DNA of 64,000 nt from Nitratidesulfovibrio sp. SRB-5. Lineage in GTDB: Bacteria; Desulfobacterota; Desulfovibrionia; Desulfovibrionales; Desulfovibrionaceae. Position numbers and translations under genes: made by a program. Shown here piece by piece: positions 14,727 through 23,346 of this stretch; the stretch's first letter is position 1, and each line of letters starts with the position of its first letter. Under the pieces are notes generated by a model. That model made no database searches. It saw nothing but the letters and a program-made list of their open reading frames with translations, and had not been told where the DNA came from. Location: contig NZ_JAIOTY010000002.1 of the NCBI RefSeq assembly GCF_019931275.1, positions 124,001 to 188,000 on the forward strand, read 5' to 3'.

Positions 14727-17393
14727 TCACACTCCCAGCACCGCATCCGCCAGTTGCTGCCGTGCAGTGCGCAGGTCGTCGGGCATGCGTGCCCCGGCGG
14801 GGATGGAGCCGTTGCGCACCAGCGCGTCGAACAGCGGGGCCACCGTGGCCCAGCGGAAGCAGCGTTCCCAGTGCGCGCGACCGTTGCGGGCCAGTTCGTC
14901 CGCCAGGTCCGGTCGGGCCAGCAACCGCCCGATCACGCGGGGAAAGTCCTCCAGCGGGGCGATGACGCCGCCGCCTTCGTCGTGCACCGCGTTGCATTGC
15001 GGCGTGGCCACCCACGGGGAGCCAAGGGCCATGGCCTCCAGCACCACCAGCGGCCCCGCGCTTTCGCCCTGCGAGGGCACCAGCAGCAGGTCGGCGTCGC
15101 GGATGAGCGCGGTGGCCTCTTCCGGCGGCAGGGGGCCCAGCATGCGCACGCGCGGGTTCTGCCGTGCCAGTTGCCAGCATTCCTCGAAGTAGCGGCGTTC
15201 CTTTTCCCACGGCAGGGCCCCCCCGGCCAGCACCAGCCGCCAGTCCGGGGTGCCGTCAGAGAGGGCATCGGGGGGGGCGTCGGCCAGGCGGCGCAGCAGG
15301 GCCAGCTGGTTTTTCACCGGCCAGAAGTTGCCCACGCAGGCCAGCAGGGGCACGTCGCGTGGCAGGCCCAGGCGCGCGCGCATGTCCCATGGCGCGGGAG
15401 CGGGGTCCATGGCATGCGGGACAAAGGCCTGCGGCACGCCAAGCTCGGTGAACAGGCGGCTGTCATGCCCGTTTTCCGAAACGGCCACGCAGACGTCGGC
15501 GGCGCGCAGGGTGCGGGCAATGTCGTCCAGAACGCCGCGCTCAGCCCAGTGTTCCATGTTTTCGGCGTTGATGCTGGGCAGCATGATGATGCGCGGGTGC
15601 GGCTGCGGCAGGCCCGCCAGCAAATGGCAGGCCCAGTTGTCCGGGTGGGCCAGCACGATGACCGCGTCGTAGCCGCCGTTGCGGACCAGGGCGCGGTACC
15701 GTTCCGTGTCCGGCCCCATGGTGGGGTCCGTGAACTTGCCGTGGCAGCGAAAGGCGTGGATGGGCATGCCGTGGCGCACTTCCGAGGCCCGGTTCTCCTG
15801 CCAGCGGCAGGCGACTTCCACATGGTGCCCCTGTGCGCGCAGGTGCAGGCCCAGGGTTTCGATGAACAGTTCGGTGCCCCCCACCGAAGGCCAGAAGAAG
15901 TTGCAGGCCAGCAGCACGCGCTTGCCCGCGCGGGGCGGCGCGGCGCAGGGCTGCGCCATGTCGTCCGTCGTTCCGTTTGGCGTTCCGTTTGGCGTTCCGT
16001 TCGTCGTTTCGCCCGGCGCGGCATCCGGCGCGGCACCCCGCGTGCCATCCAGATTCGGAAGGGGCGGGGCGTCGGGGCAGAACCTGCGGATGGTGTCCAC
16101 TCCGCACACGCCGATGGTGTCGTGAAAGAAGCGGATGAACAGTTGCGCGGGGTACAGCCGGGCCGCGCATTCCTGCATGGTCGCGCCGCGTTCGGCGGCG
16201 TGCAGGACATCCAGGACCATGCGTTCCACCCCGTCGATGACCTGAAGCAGTTCGCGCGTGCGCAGTGGCCACAGCCCCAGGCAGAGGCGGTGCATGTCGT
16301 CGTGGTCTTCGCGGCGCAGGTAAGGGGCCGTGGTACCCTCCGGAGCGGTGGCCGTGACGGGGTCCGGCGCGGGCCGCAGGTCTTCCGTCCGGGCCAGCAC
16401 CGCGTGCAGTTCGCGCATGCGTTCGGTCACGCGGGTGGGCAGGTTGCGCCAGTAGGCCACGTCGCGCGCGCCGATGCGGGCGTAGTGGGGCGAGCCGCCG
16501 TGCTTGGCGAACAGCCACACCGCCCCGCCGCCCCGCACCAGCGCGGTGCGCGCCAGCCCCTCCACGCCCACGTCGTGCACGTGGACCGAGCGGCTGTCGT
16601 CGCGGAACAGCACCGGCACCGGCAGCGCGGCCAGGCGCATGCCGAACTCCATGTCCTCCGCGCCCCACTGGCCGCCGGTGAACGCCTCGTCGAAAAGCCC
16701 GGCCTGCACCAACTGCTGCCGGGGCGTGCTGATGTTGCAGGTATAGTACGAGGTGTGCCCGTGCAGCCCGTTGTGGGTGAACGTGGGGTAGCGGAACAGC
16801 AGGTCGCCGTGTTGCAGGGTGTAGCCCCACAGGGTGTCGGTGAAGGGCGGGGCGAAGTCGAACCGGCCCAGCACGGAAACGGGCGTGTCGGCCAGGGCCT
16901 CGTGCAGGGTGGCGTGCAGGGCAAACACGTGGGGCTCTATCAGCGCATCATCGTTGAGAAAATGCACGATGTCGCCCCGCGCCGCGCGGATGCCCGCATT
17001 GCGCGCCTTGCCCGGTCCGCCCCGCCTGGGCATGGCGATGGTCCGAAGGGTGAACGGCGGGTGGTGCCCGGCCAGGAAATCTGCGGTCCCGTCGGTGGAG
17101 GCGTCGTCCACCACGATCACCTCGAACCGGTCGCGGGGCAGGGTTTGCCGTTCCAGGCAGTGCAGGCAGCGTTGCAGGATGTCCAGCCGGTTGCAGGTGG
17201 GAATGACCACGGAATAGCCCGGCGCGGCAAGCGCGGCGATGCGTTCACGCACGGCCAGCGCCAGGGGCTGGCCAGCGTGCAGGGACAAGGCCCGCGCAGC
17301 CAGGGCGCTGGCGGCCTGCACGTCGCCGCGCGCCATGCTGCGTTCGGCTTCCGCCGCCAGCGCGGCGGCCTTGTGTTCGACGAGTTCCTGCAT
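14727..17393 (-). CDS. two-domain glycosyltransferase (GT2 + GT4)
   Basis: An 888-residue fusion. Residues ~58-300 are a GT2 domain: YSVVIPTCNRLD, FEVIVVDDASTDGTADFL, GPGKARNAGIRAARG and the metal-site equivalent HFLNDD. A helical middle part (~300-450) leads to a linker with three NGTP/NGTT repeats (DNA 15964-16008). Residues ~488-880 are a GT4 domain: LLACNFFWPSVGGTELFIET, LACVGNFWPVKNQ and LVPSQGESAGPLVVLEAMAL, the E-x7-E donor-site region with an S in the centre. The start at 17393 has GGAGAGG close by; an ATG at 17429 is an alternative. It is last in a three-gene block after the CDP-alcohol phosphotransferase and the LicC-like enzyme. Two sequential glycosyl transfers by one polypeptide are likely. 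Confidence 0.85.
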   Translation of the reverse strand: MQELVEHKAAALAAEAERSMARGDVQAASALAARALSLHAGQPLALAVRERIAALAAPGYSVVIPTCNRLDILQRCLHCLERQTLPRDRFEVIVVDDASTDGTADFLAGHHPPFTLRTIAMPRRGGPGKARNAGIRAARGDIVHFLNDDALIEPHVFALHATLHEALADTPVSVLGRFDFAPPFTDTLWGYTLQHGDLLFRYPTFTHNGLHGHTSYYTCNISTPRQQLVQAGLFDEAFTGGQWGAEDMEFGMRLAALPVPVLFRDDSRSVHVHDVGVEGLARTALVRGGGAVWLFAKHGGSPHYARIGARDVAYWRNLPTRVTERMRELHAVLARTEDLRPAPDPVTATAPEGTTAPYLRREDHDDMHRLCLGLWPLRTRELLQVIDGVERMVLDVLHAAERGATMQECAARLYPAQLFIRFFHDTIGVCGVDTIRRFCPDAPPLPNLDGTRGAAPDAAPGETTNGTPNGTPNGTTDDMAQPCAAPPRAGKRVLLACNFFWPSVGGTELFIETLGLHLRAQGHHVEVACRWQENRASEVRHGMPIHAFRCHGKFTDPTMGPDTERYRALVRNGGYDAVIVLAHPDNWACHLLAGLPQPHPRIIMLPSINAENMEHWAERGVLDDIARTLRAADVCVAVSENGHDSRLFTELGVPQAFVPHAMDPAPAPWDMRARLGLPRDVPLLACVGNFWPVKNQLALLRRLADAPPDALSDGTPDWRLVLAGGALPWEKERRYFEECWQLARQNPRVRMLGPLPPEEATALIRDADLLLVPSQGESAGPLVVLEAMALGSPWVATPQCNAVHDEGGGVIAPLEDFPRVIGRLLARPDLADELARNGRAHWERCFRWATVAPLFDALVRNGSIPAGARMPDDLRTARQQLADAVLGV
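15964..16008. repeat. 12-bp in-frame minisatellite in linker
   Basis: Three near-identical copies of cgttccgtttgg are followed by a degenerate fourth. They encode Asn-Gly-Thr-Pro repeats between the GT2 and GT4 domains. Because the unit is a multiple of three, copy-number changes would alter linker length without a frameshift. Confidence 0.8.
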
Positions 17394-17461
17394 CCTCTCC
17401 GTCCGTGTGGTTCCGCATTGTGGCCACATGGGCCAGTGGGCCCTTGGTGGCGGTGGCGCCG

Positions 17462-18139
17462 TTACCCGTTGGCGAAGGTGGCCTGCACCTGCTGCCAGTC
17501 TTCCAGAAAGTCCACTTCGATGCAGCGGTACGCCGAAATGTCGTGGGGCTTCCACGCCACGCCTTCGCGCAGGCACAGCTCCATGCCCTTTTCGAAGTAG
17601 TCCATGTCGTCGCAGCGTTGCAGCGCATCCACGAAGGCGGGCAGGTCGGCGCGGGAAATCATGTTGATGCCCACGGCCTCGCCCTGCGGGTTGGCCACGG
17701 TCTTGGATATTTCCGCGATGTTGCCCGTGCCGTCCACGCGGTACTTCACCTCTTCTTCGGCACAGCGCTTCTTGTCCACGCACACCAGGTTCTCTCCGGC
17801 CCTTGCCATCACCTCGGGCAGGATGTCGCCGTCGAACACCACGTCACCGTTCATCCACAGCACGTCCTCGTCCAGGCGGGACAGGCAGTGCAGCAGGCTC
17901 TTGGAGGTGTTGGTCACGTAGTACACCGGGTTGTAGCAGTACAATACGTCCGGGTACTCCTCCATGATCAGGGACATCTTGAACCCCACGACCACGATGA
18001 CCTTGGTGATGCCCGCCTCGCGCAGCAGGCGTATCTGGCGGCCGAGGATGCGTTCGCCCGTGGGCAGCACCGACAGCGACTTCGGGAACGGGCGGCCAAG
18101 GCGTGTCCCGACCCCCGCGGCAAGAATGACGGCGTACAT
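17462..18139 (-). CDS. LicC-like NTP-transferase (CDP-alcohol synthesis)
   Basis: A 225-residue nucleotidyltransferase with AVILAAGVGTRLGRPFPKSL at residues 3-22 and LWMNGDVVFDGDILPEV around the metal-binding aspartate. CIEVDFLEDWQ at the C-terminus is the E-x-D-x2-x-DW motif common in LicC/phosphocholine and inositol-phosphate cytidylyltransferases. The ATG at 18139 lies one base after the TGA of the CDP-glycerol-type phosphotransferase gene (TGAGATG), so both are co-translated. The pairing suggests that this enzyme makes a CDP-activated phospho-alcohol which the neighbour transfers. The alcohol (glycerol, ribitol, choline or other) is not determined by the sequence. Confidence 0.8.
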   Translation of the reverse strand: MYAVILAAGVGTRLGRPFPKSLSVLPTGERILGRQIRLLREAGITKVIVVVGFKMSLIMEEYPDVLYCYNPVYYVTNTSKSLLHCLSRLDEDVLWMNGDVVFDGDILPEVMARAGENLVCVDKKRCAEEEVKYRVDGTGNIAEISKTVANPQGEAVGINMISRADLPAFVDALQRCDDMDYFEKGMELCLREGVAWKPHDISAYRCIEVDFLEDWQQVQATFANG

Positions 18140-18140
18140 C

Positions 18141-19298
18141 TCAACACTCCTTGTTACTGGTTACCAGGTCCTTGATGTGCTTGCACACGCGGTGGGCCGA
18201 CTGGGCGTCGACCCGTGCGAAGACGGTGTCCCGCAACCCGCGCCTGGCTTCGGCATGCGGGTCTTCCCCGTGCATGGCGGTGCGAAGGATGGCGGAAGCG
18301 AGTTCTTCCTGCGAACGGACGTGCAGCCCCGGTGTCATGGAGGCGTAGTCGTAGAAGAGTTCCCTGTCGCGCGAGATGTACTTTTCCTTGTCGTAGGGAA
18401 AGAAGATCAGCGGTTTGTCCAGCAGCATGAAGTCGAAGTATATGGAGGAGTAGTCCGTTATCAGCGCATCGGCCATGGGCAGCAGGGGATAGATGTCGCT
18501 CGCGCTGTCGTGCACGATGAAGCCCTGCAACTTGCGGAAGGACTCCACCCTGACGAGATGGTGGAACTTGGCGAGGAATATGATGTTGTGGCGAACGCAG
18601 AAGGCGTTGATGAACAGGGGGGCGATGATGCCGTCTTCCAGAAACGAGCCGCCCGTGTCGCGGAAGGTGGGCATGTACACCACCACCTTGCCGCCCGCCT
18701 TGCGGTGGCGCGCCACGTGGGCATACAGGTCCACGTCCGCGCCCAGCATGTCGTTGCGGCCGGGGGCACGCAGGAGCACGTCGTTGCGCGCGAAGCCCAG
18801 CTCCGGAAAGGCATCCGCCTGGAATACCCTGGAGAACAGCTGCTCGGTCATCCAGGGTGAAGTGGACGGGACGGAGGCATAGCCGGAGTACCGCCGGGTG
18901 AGCCAGGCGGCCTTTTCCGGTGTCATGTTCACGGCGGAAGAAATTTCCGGGAAGCCGATTTTTTTCAGGGGTACCCCGTGCCACAGCTGGATCACGGGCA
19001 CGCGGGGCAGGGGCATCTGCTTCAGGGCCGTGTTGTCCACGAAGTCGTCCAGCACGATGGCGGCGGCGTCCTCCAGGTCGGCGGGGGTGCAGCGGGCAAG
19101 CACGGGCAGGCCCGCCTCTCGCAGTTGCTTGTGGTCGTCGCCGGGGTCCGCCGCCAGCAGGGGGTCGAAGCCGTAGTCGGCGGCAACCGCTTGCAGGAAG
19201 GCATATTTGACGTTGAGAAGGCCGCCCATCTTTCCGGCAAAGACCACCTTGGGGCGATTGGCCGGGCCTTTCTTTCCGTCTGTCGCGAGCATGTGCAT
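18141..19298 (-). CDS. CDP-glycerol-type phosphotransferase (TagB/TagF family)
   Basis: A 385-residue member of the CDP-glycerol:poly(glycerophosphate) glycerophosphotransferase family. Motifs: VIQLWHGVPLKKIGF (H-G-x2-x-K), VVYMPTFRDTG, FLAKFHHLV, ADALITDYSSIYFDFMLLDK and PLIFFPYDKEKY. These are the hallmark residues of wall-teichoic-acid enzymes, known also from Gram-negative capsule loci. No membrane segment is seen; family members act at the cytoplasmic face. The start at 19298 is the first of two methionines (MHM); the gene heads the block that continues with the LicC-like and GT2-GT4 genes. It implies a phosphodiester-linked glycan. Confidence 0.87.
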   Translation of the reverse strand: MHMLATDGKKGPANRPKVVFAGKMGGLLNVKYAFLQAVAADYGFDPLLAADPGDDHKQLREAGLPVLARCTPADLEDAAAIVLDDFVDNTALKQMPLPRVPVIQLWHGVPLKKIGFPEISSAVNMTPEKAAWLTRRYSGYASVPSTSPWMTEQLFSRVFQADAFPELGFARNDVLLRAPGRNDMLGADVDLYAHVARHRKAGGKVVVYMPTFRDTGGSFLEDGIIAPLFINAFCVRHNIIFLAKFHHLVRVESFRKLQGFIVHDSASDIYPLLPMADALITDYSSIYFDFMLLDKPLIFFPYDKEKYISRDRELFYDYASMTPGLHVRSQEELASAILRTAMHGEDPHAEARRGLRDTVFARVDAQSAHRVCKHIKDLVTSNKEC

Positions 19299-19624
19299 CT
19301 CGATGATCTCGAACGCGGGTGTCCCTGCCTTCCGTCAGGACTCCGGCGGACGTCCTTTTCCGTCCGGAGTCGTTGTCGCTTCCGTGTCCCCCAGCCCTGG
19401 CAGAACGTTTGCGTGCATCTACAGGGGCATGGGACAGGTGCGGGGCGCCCTGTGCGGAACCACGGCGCGGCGGTGTCAACGCAGCGTGGCGGTGCCGGTC
19501 CGGGCCGGTGGCCGGTATTGCGAAATGGTATGCAAGTAGTGTGCAAGCAATGCGCAAGTGCCGGACCTGCGGAGGAGCAGGAACCGTCCGCATGGCGGAA
19601 CGCGTGGCCGGGTTCCGGGCGGGT
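19299..19624. promoter_or_regulatory. gap with three phased 11-bp repeats upstream of teichoic-like block
   Basis: No gene is seen. The most AT-rich part (19520-19560) carries GCAAG three times at an exact 11-bp spacing (19532, 19543, 19554). It lies ~235 bases upstream of the phosphotransferase start on the minus strand. Phasing with the helical turn suggests a cooperative protein site or part of a promoter; no consensus -35/-10 pair can be defended. Confidence 0.35.
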
Positions 19625-20761
19625 CTACACCCGCCGCGCGTCGAACACGCTGATGTAGTGCGGCCCCCGCCCCCCGCGCGAGCAGTCGTCGATGTAGGCG
19701 CACGATGCGGCGATGGTGGCGTCGAACAGGGGGACCAGCTCCGGCATGCGGCACACCTCGCCTATGTAGGTGCGGGTGGAGTCGTGGAAGAAGGTGGGCG
19801 GCAGGGGCGATTCGCCGTGCAGGTACTTCAGCGAGGCCAGGGTGGTGTTGGCGTAGACGGCGGTGTCGAATCCGTGCGCCCGGCAGCGCGCGGCGATTTC
19901 CACGGGGTGGAACAGGTGCTTGTCTTCCGCCGTGCTCTTGTCGATGTCCTGGCGGCAGTAGAATTCCACCATGCGCCGGAACAGGTCGATCAGTTCCAGT
20001 TGGCGCGGGGTCACCTCCACCCCGCGCGCGGCGGCCAGCTCCGGCATCTGGGCCACCAGCACGCCCATCAGCAGCAGGGCCTCGCGGCAGGGTTCCTCGA
20101 ACACCAGATGCCCGCCGGGGCGCAGCACCCGCGCGGCCTGGGCCAGAAAGGCGTCCACATCGGCCACGTGGTGCAGGGTGGCGCGCATGGCGATGCACGA
20201 CAGGCTGGCGTCGGGGATTTCCTGCATGGCGTCGCCGGACAGGATGCCCAGCCGGACGGTGCCGGGGCCGGACATGTCGGAGCCAGCCATGCCGGGAATG
20301 GTCATGCCGGGGGCGGCAGGGGCGTTGTCGTCCGCCCGCCATGCCACGCCGTGGGCATCCAGCCGCTGGCCCAGAATGCGCAGGAAGCCCGGCGAGGTAT
20401 CGGTAAGCAGCAACAGCGGAAAGGGATTTTCCTTGGCCAGCCCCAGGCTGAGATAGCCGAAGCCGCAGCCTATCTCCAGCGCTGGGGCGGACATGTCCGC
20501 GCCCGTGCCCCGCAGCAGGGCCGCCAGCCCCTGCCCCGTGTCGAAGGGGGCGGGGTCTTCGCCGTGGTGGGCGGTGTAGGTGGCCTCGTCGTGAAAGAAC
20601 GGGCGGGCATCGCCCAGCAGCAGCATGCCGTCCTGGGCGCGCTGGGTGGCCAGCCAGGCAAGAAGGGGATGCGTGGCGTCGCCGGGATGTGCGTCAGAGG
20701 ATGCCGCGTGGCGGGGGGCGCCCGCCATATTGCCGTTCGGGGTGCTGCAATCCTGTGTCAT
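19625..20761 (-). CDS. SAM-dependent methyltransferase
   Basis: A 378-residue class I methyltransferase. LEIGCGFGYLSLGLA at about residue 90 is motif I, LLLLTDTSPGFL the acidic strand, and MRATLHHVADVDAFLAQAAR plus VLRPGGHLVFEEP give the HHV and LRPGG motifs of the ubiquinone/type 11 methyltransferase group. The start at 20761 has GGAG eight bases upstream; the in-frame extension to 21211 overlaps the radical SAM gene and is rejected. It lies 58 bases after the radical SAM gene and is the last gene of the block that begins at 34056. As elsewhere in the locus, a radical SAM enzyme and a methyltransferase are adjacent. Confidence 0.82.
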   Translation of the reverse strand: MTQDCSTPNGNMAGAPRHAASSDAHPGDATHPLLAWLATQRAQDGMLLLGDARPFFHDEATYTAHHGEDPAPFDTGQGLAALLRGTGADMSAPALEIGCGFGYLSLGLAKENPFPLLLLTDTSPGFLRILGQRLDAHGVAWRADDNAPAAPGMTIPGMAGSDMSGPGTVRLGILSGDAMQEIPDASLSCIAMRATLHHVADVDAFLAQAARVLRPGGHLVFEEPCREALLLMGVLVAQMPELAAARGVEVTPRQLELIDLFRRMVEFYCRQDIDKSTAEDKHLFHPVEIAARCRAHGFDTAVYANTTLASLKYLHGESPLPPTFFHDSTRTYIGEVCRMPELVPLFDATIAASCAYIDDCSRGGRGPHYISVFDARRV

Positions 20762-20819
20762 GCGGGCATCTCCTGCTCGTGGGGTTGTGCGAAAGGGGTG
20801 AGGGCCGGGGCGCGGCGCG

Positions 20820-22307
20820 TCAGGCATGGCCGTGTTCCAGAATGTCGGCGCAGCGGGCCAGTGCCGGGTCGGGGTGGGCGGCGGCCAGCGCGCGCAGCCG
20901 GGCCAGCGCGTCCGGGTCTGACGGAAGGGCGCGGGCCTCGGGGTGGTGCAGGGCGGCCAGTTCCACGGGCAGGCGGCGCTGGTCGGCGGGCAGGAAGAAT
21001 TCGCCCGGTGCGGCGGCCAGGATGCGCACCACCCAGTCCGGTGCGTTGCGCAGGATGGCGCGCACCTTCTGCACGAATTGCAGTTCCTGCGCCACAGGCA
21101 GGGGGCAGCGGTCGCAGACCGTGCCTGCCGTGCCGCCGGTGCCGGAAACATCGGACGCCGGAGCGTGGTCGACGCCGCTATTCCTTCCGTTGCCGCCATC
21201 GCCCGCCGCAAAGGCCGCGCGGGTGCGGAGAAAGGCCGGGGCGTTCCACGCCGCGCCGAAGTCGGGGTGCGCGTCCAGCCGGGTGAAGTCGTCGTCGGCG
21301 TCGGTGGCCACGCAGCACGGCCCGAACGCGCCGTCCGGGTAGATCATGCCGCTGTAGTACAGCCAGTCGCAGCGGCGGCGGGGCTTGTCCTTTCCGCCGC
21401 GCCCTTCTGCCCCACGGCCTTCCGCAGTGTCCCCCGCAGTGTCTTCCGCAGTATCCACGGGGGCGGGTGCGGGCGGCATGCCGTCCGCCGCCAGCCGTTG
21501 CACCAGCGTTTCGCGCCGGGTCAGGCCCGCCTCGTACGCCGGGCCGGAAATGGGCCGCTGCGGCATGGGGATGGTCATGGGGTGCACCCCCTGCTCGCCG
21601 GGGTCGCCGGGGGGCAGGGCGTAGCCGGGAAAGAATTCCAGCAGGTCCAGCCCCATGTCCGTGGCCATGGCGCGGGCTGCGTCCACCTCGTGCTGGTTGT
21701 GGGCAAACAGCAGAAAGCGCCATTCCAGCAGGGGGAATTGCAGGCCCATTTTCCGCTTGCGCCGGGCCAGTCCCGCCAGGTTGTCCATGACCAGCCCGAA
21801 GTCGCCCCCGCGCCGGTATTGGGCATAGGTCGCCGCGCTGGCCCCGTCCACCGATGCGCTGAGCATGCCGAGGCCGGAACGCAGCAGCGCCTCCTGCCGG
21901 GCCGGTGACAGGGGCACGCTGAGGTTGGTGGAAACCACGGTGAACGCCTCTTCGCCGGCGGTGCGGGCCAGGTGCTCGTGCAGGCGCGGGTGCAGCAGCG
22001 GTTCTCCGGCGCTGAAGTACCAGGCCAGGAACAGGTCCGGGGCCACGTCTGCGGCCAGCCGTTCGTGCAGGGCCGCGTCCATCAGGGACCGGCCCCGGCG
22101 GATGGTGGCGTTGCCCACGGCGCAGTACGGGCAGTGCAACTGGCACAGGGTGGCGCAGTCCACGGTGAGGTCGAAGGGGTGGTGCGCCACGCGCGCGGCC
22201 CCGGCGCGGCGGGCGCGCAGGGCCAGCAGGAAGTTGGCGTACTTGCGCGCCTCGCGCCGGGCATCGCGCACGCGGGGCAGGATGTGCGGCAGGGCCAGGT
22301 CACCCAC
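20820..22307 (-). CDS. radical SAM enzyme with SPASM-like C-terminus (third in locus)
   Basis: A 495-residue radical SAM protein. The cluster motif is C55-x3-C59-x2-C62 (LCQLHCPYC); FSAGEPLLHP gives the GE motif and LSASVDGAS the later strand. Towards the C-terminus CDWLYYSGMIYPDGAFGPCC and CDRCPLP fit SPASM cluster ligands. Between them an acidic Thr/Ala/Glu-rich stretch (VDTAEDTAGDTAEG) is encoded by 12-bp repeats at about 21419-21460. The N-terminal region is helical. The start at 22307 overlaps the end of the GT2 gene by eight bases. The sequence is more distant from the two radical SAM enzymes at 6025 and 7685 than those are from each other. No substrate can be named. Confidence 0.82.
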   Translation of the reverse strand: MGDLALPHILPRVRDARREARKYANFLLALRARRAGAARVAHHPFDLTVDCATLCQLHCPYCAVGNATIRRGRSLMDAALHERLAADVAPDLFLAWYFSAGEPLLHPRLHEHLARTAGEEAFTVVSTNLSVPLSPARQEALLRSGLGMLSASVDGASAATYAQYRRGGDFGLVMDNLAGLARRKRKMGLQFPLLEWRFLLFAHNQHEVDAARAMATDMGLDLLEFFPGYALPPGDPGEQGVHPMTIPMPQRPISGPAYEAGLTRRETLVQRLAADGMPPAPAPVDTAEDTAGDTAEGRGAEGRGGKDKPRRRCDWLYYSGMIYPDGAFGPCCVATDADDDFTRLDAHPDFGAAWNAPAFLRTRAAFAAGDGGNGRNSGVDHAPASDVSGTGGTAGTVCDRCPLPVAQELQFVQKVRAILRNAPDWVVRILAAAPGEFFLPADQRRLPVELAALHHPEARALPSDPDALARLRALAAAHPDPALARCADILEHGHA

Positions 22308-23346
22308 GGCGGGCCTCCGTATCGTTGTCTGACGGCGGTTGCGGCGCGGTCGCGCCGTGTCCTTCCGTGAAAAAGCTGCGTTCCTCGTCGGTCAGCACCA
22401 CCCGTTCCGCCACCGGATGCGGGGCGTTGGCGCCCTGTGCTCCCGGTACGCCCGGTGCGTCCGGTGTGACGGGGCCAACCGTACTCACCATCTCCTCGCG
22501 CCACGCGCCGGGCGGGGCGGGTTCCCGCTCGCGGGCCATCAGGGTGAGCCGCTTGGAATGCTCCAGCAGCCGGGCGAAGCGCCCCGGCGCGTGCAGGCCG
22601 TTTTCACGCCCCTCGTGGCTGCGCACCGAATACAGGGTGTGCGGCACATGGATGAAGCGCGCCCCGCCCAGGGCAAAGCGCAGGAAGCATTCGTGGTCGT
22701 CGGCGTCGGCGGTTTCGTCAAAGGGGCCGAAGCGGTCGTGCAGGGCGCGGCGGTACAGCTTGGCCACCCCGCACAGGTACCAGTTGCGGAACGAGGCATC
22801 GAAGGAATGCTCCGGCAGGCGGAATTCGCGCAGGATGCGCATGTCGTCGTCCACCACGAACATGTCGGCGTAGGCGAAGTCGGCCACGTCATCCAGCAGG
22901 GGGCGGGCCAGGGCGGAGAACAGCTGCGGGTGGCAGATGTCGTCCGCCGGGACGAAGGTGCAGTACTCGCCCGTGCAGTGGGCAAGGCCCCGGTTGTAGT
23001 TGGCCGTGGAGCCGCCGTTGGCCTCCGCCCGCAGGAACACGATGCGTCGGCCCGTGCGCGCGTAGCGGGGGTGCACGGCGCGCTCGATGACGTCCTCCGC
23101 CGCGTCGTAGCGGCAGGCGTACGAGGCGGTGGCCCCGGCCACGTCGCGCAGAAAGCGCCGGATCACCGCCACGGAATCGTCGGTGGAGGCGTCGTCGGTG
23201 ATGACGATTTCCAGCTTGGGGTAATCCTGGAACATCAGCGAATCGAGGCAGGCCCCGATGTACCGCCCATGGTTGTAGCTGGGCACCACCACCGAGATCA
23301 GCGGATGGCCGGAGCCGACGGCGGCGTGGTGCTGGTCCGTGCTCAT
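22300..23346 (-). CDS. family 2 glycosyltransferase
   Basis: A 348-residue GT2 enzyme. LISVVVPSYNHGRYIGACLD and LEIVITDDASTDDSV form the nucleotide-binding half; NGGSTANYNRGLAHC and YCTFVPADDICHP give the D-x-D-equivalent ADD. CGVAKLYRRALHDRFGPFDE and ADADDHECFLRFAL provide the acceptor-side ED-like motif. The C-terminal ~70 residues are Pro/Ala-rich and probably unstructured. The ATG at 23346 overlaps the stop of the giant upstream gene (ATGA). No membrane segment is present, so it acts in the cytoplasm on a lipid- or protein-linked acceptor. Confidence 0.87.
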   Translation of the reverse strand: MSTDQHHAAVGSGHPLISVVVPSYNHGRYIGACLDSLMFQDYPKLEIVITDDASTDDSVAVIRRFLRDVAGATASYACRYDAAEDVIERAVHPRYARTGRRIVFLRAEANGGSTANYNRGLAHCTGEYCTFVPADDICHPQLFSALARPLLDDVADFAYADMFVVDDDMRILREFRLPEHSFDASFRNWYLCGVAKLYRRALHDRFGPFDETADADDHECFLRFALGGARFIHVPHTLYSVRSHEGRENGLHAPGRFARLLEHSKRLTLMAREREPAPPGAWREEMVSTVGPVTPDAPGVPGAQGANAPHPVAERVVLTDEERSFFTEGHGATAPQPPSDNDTEARRG

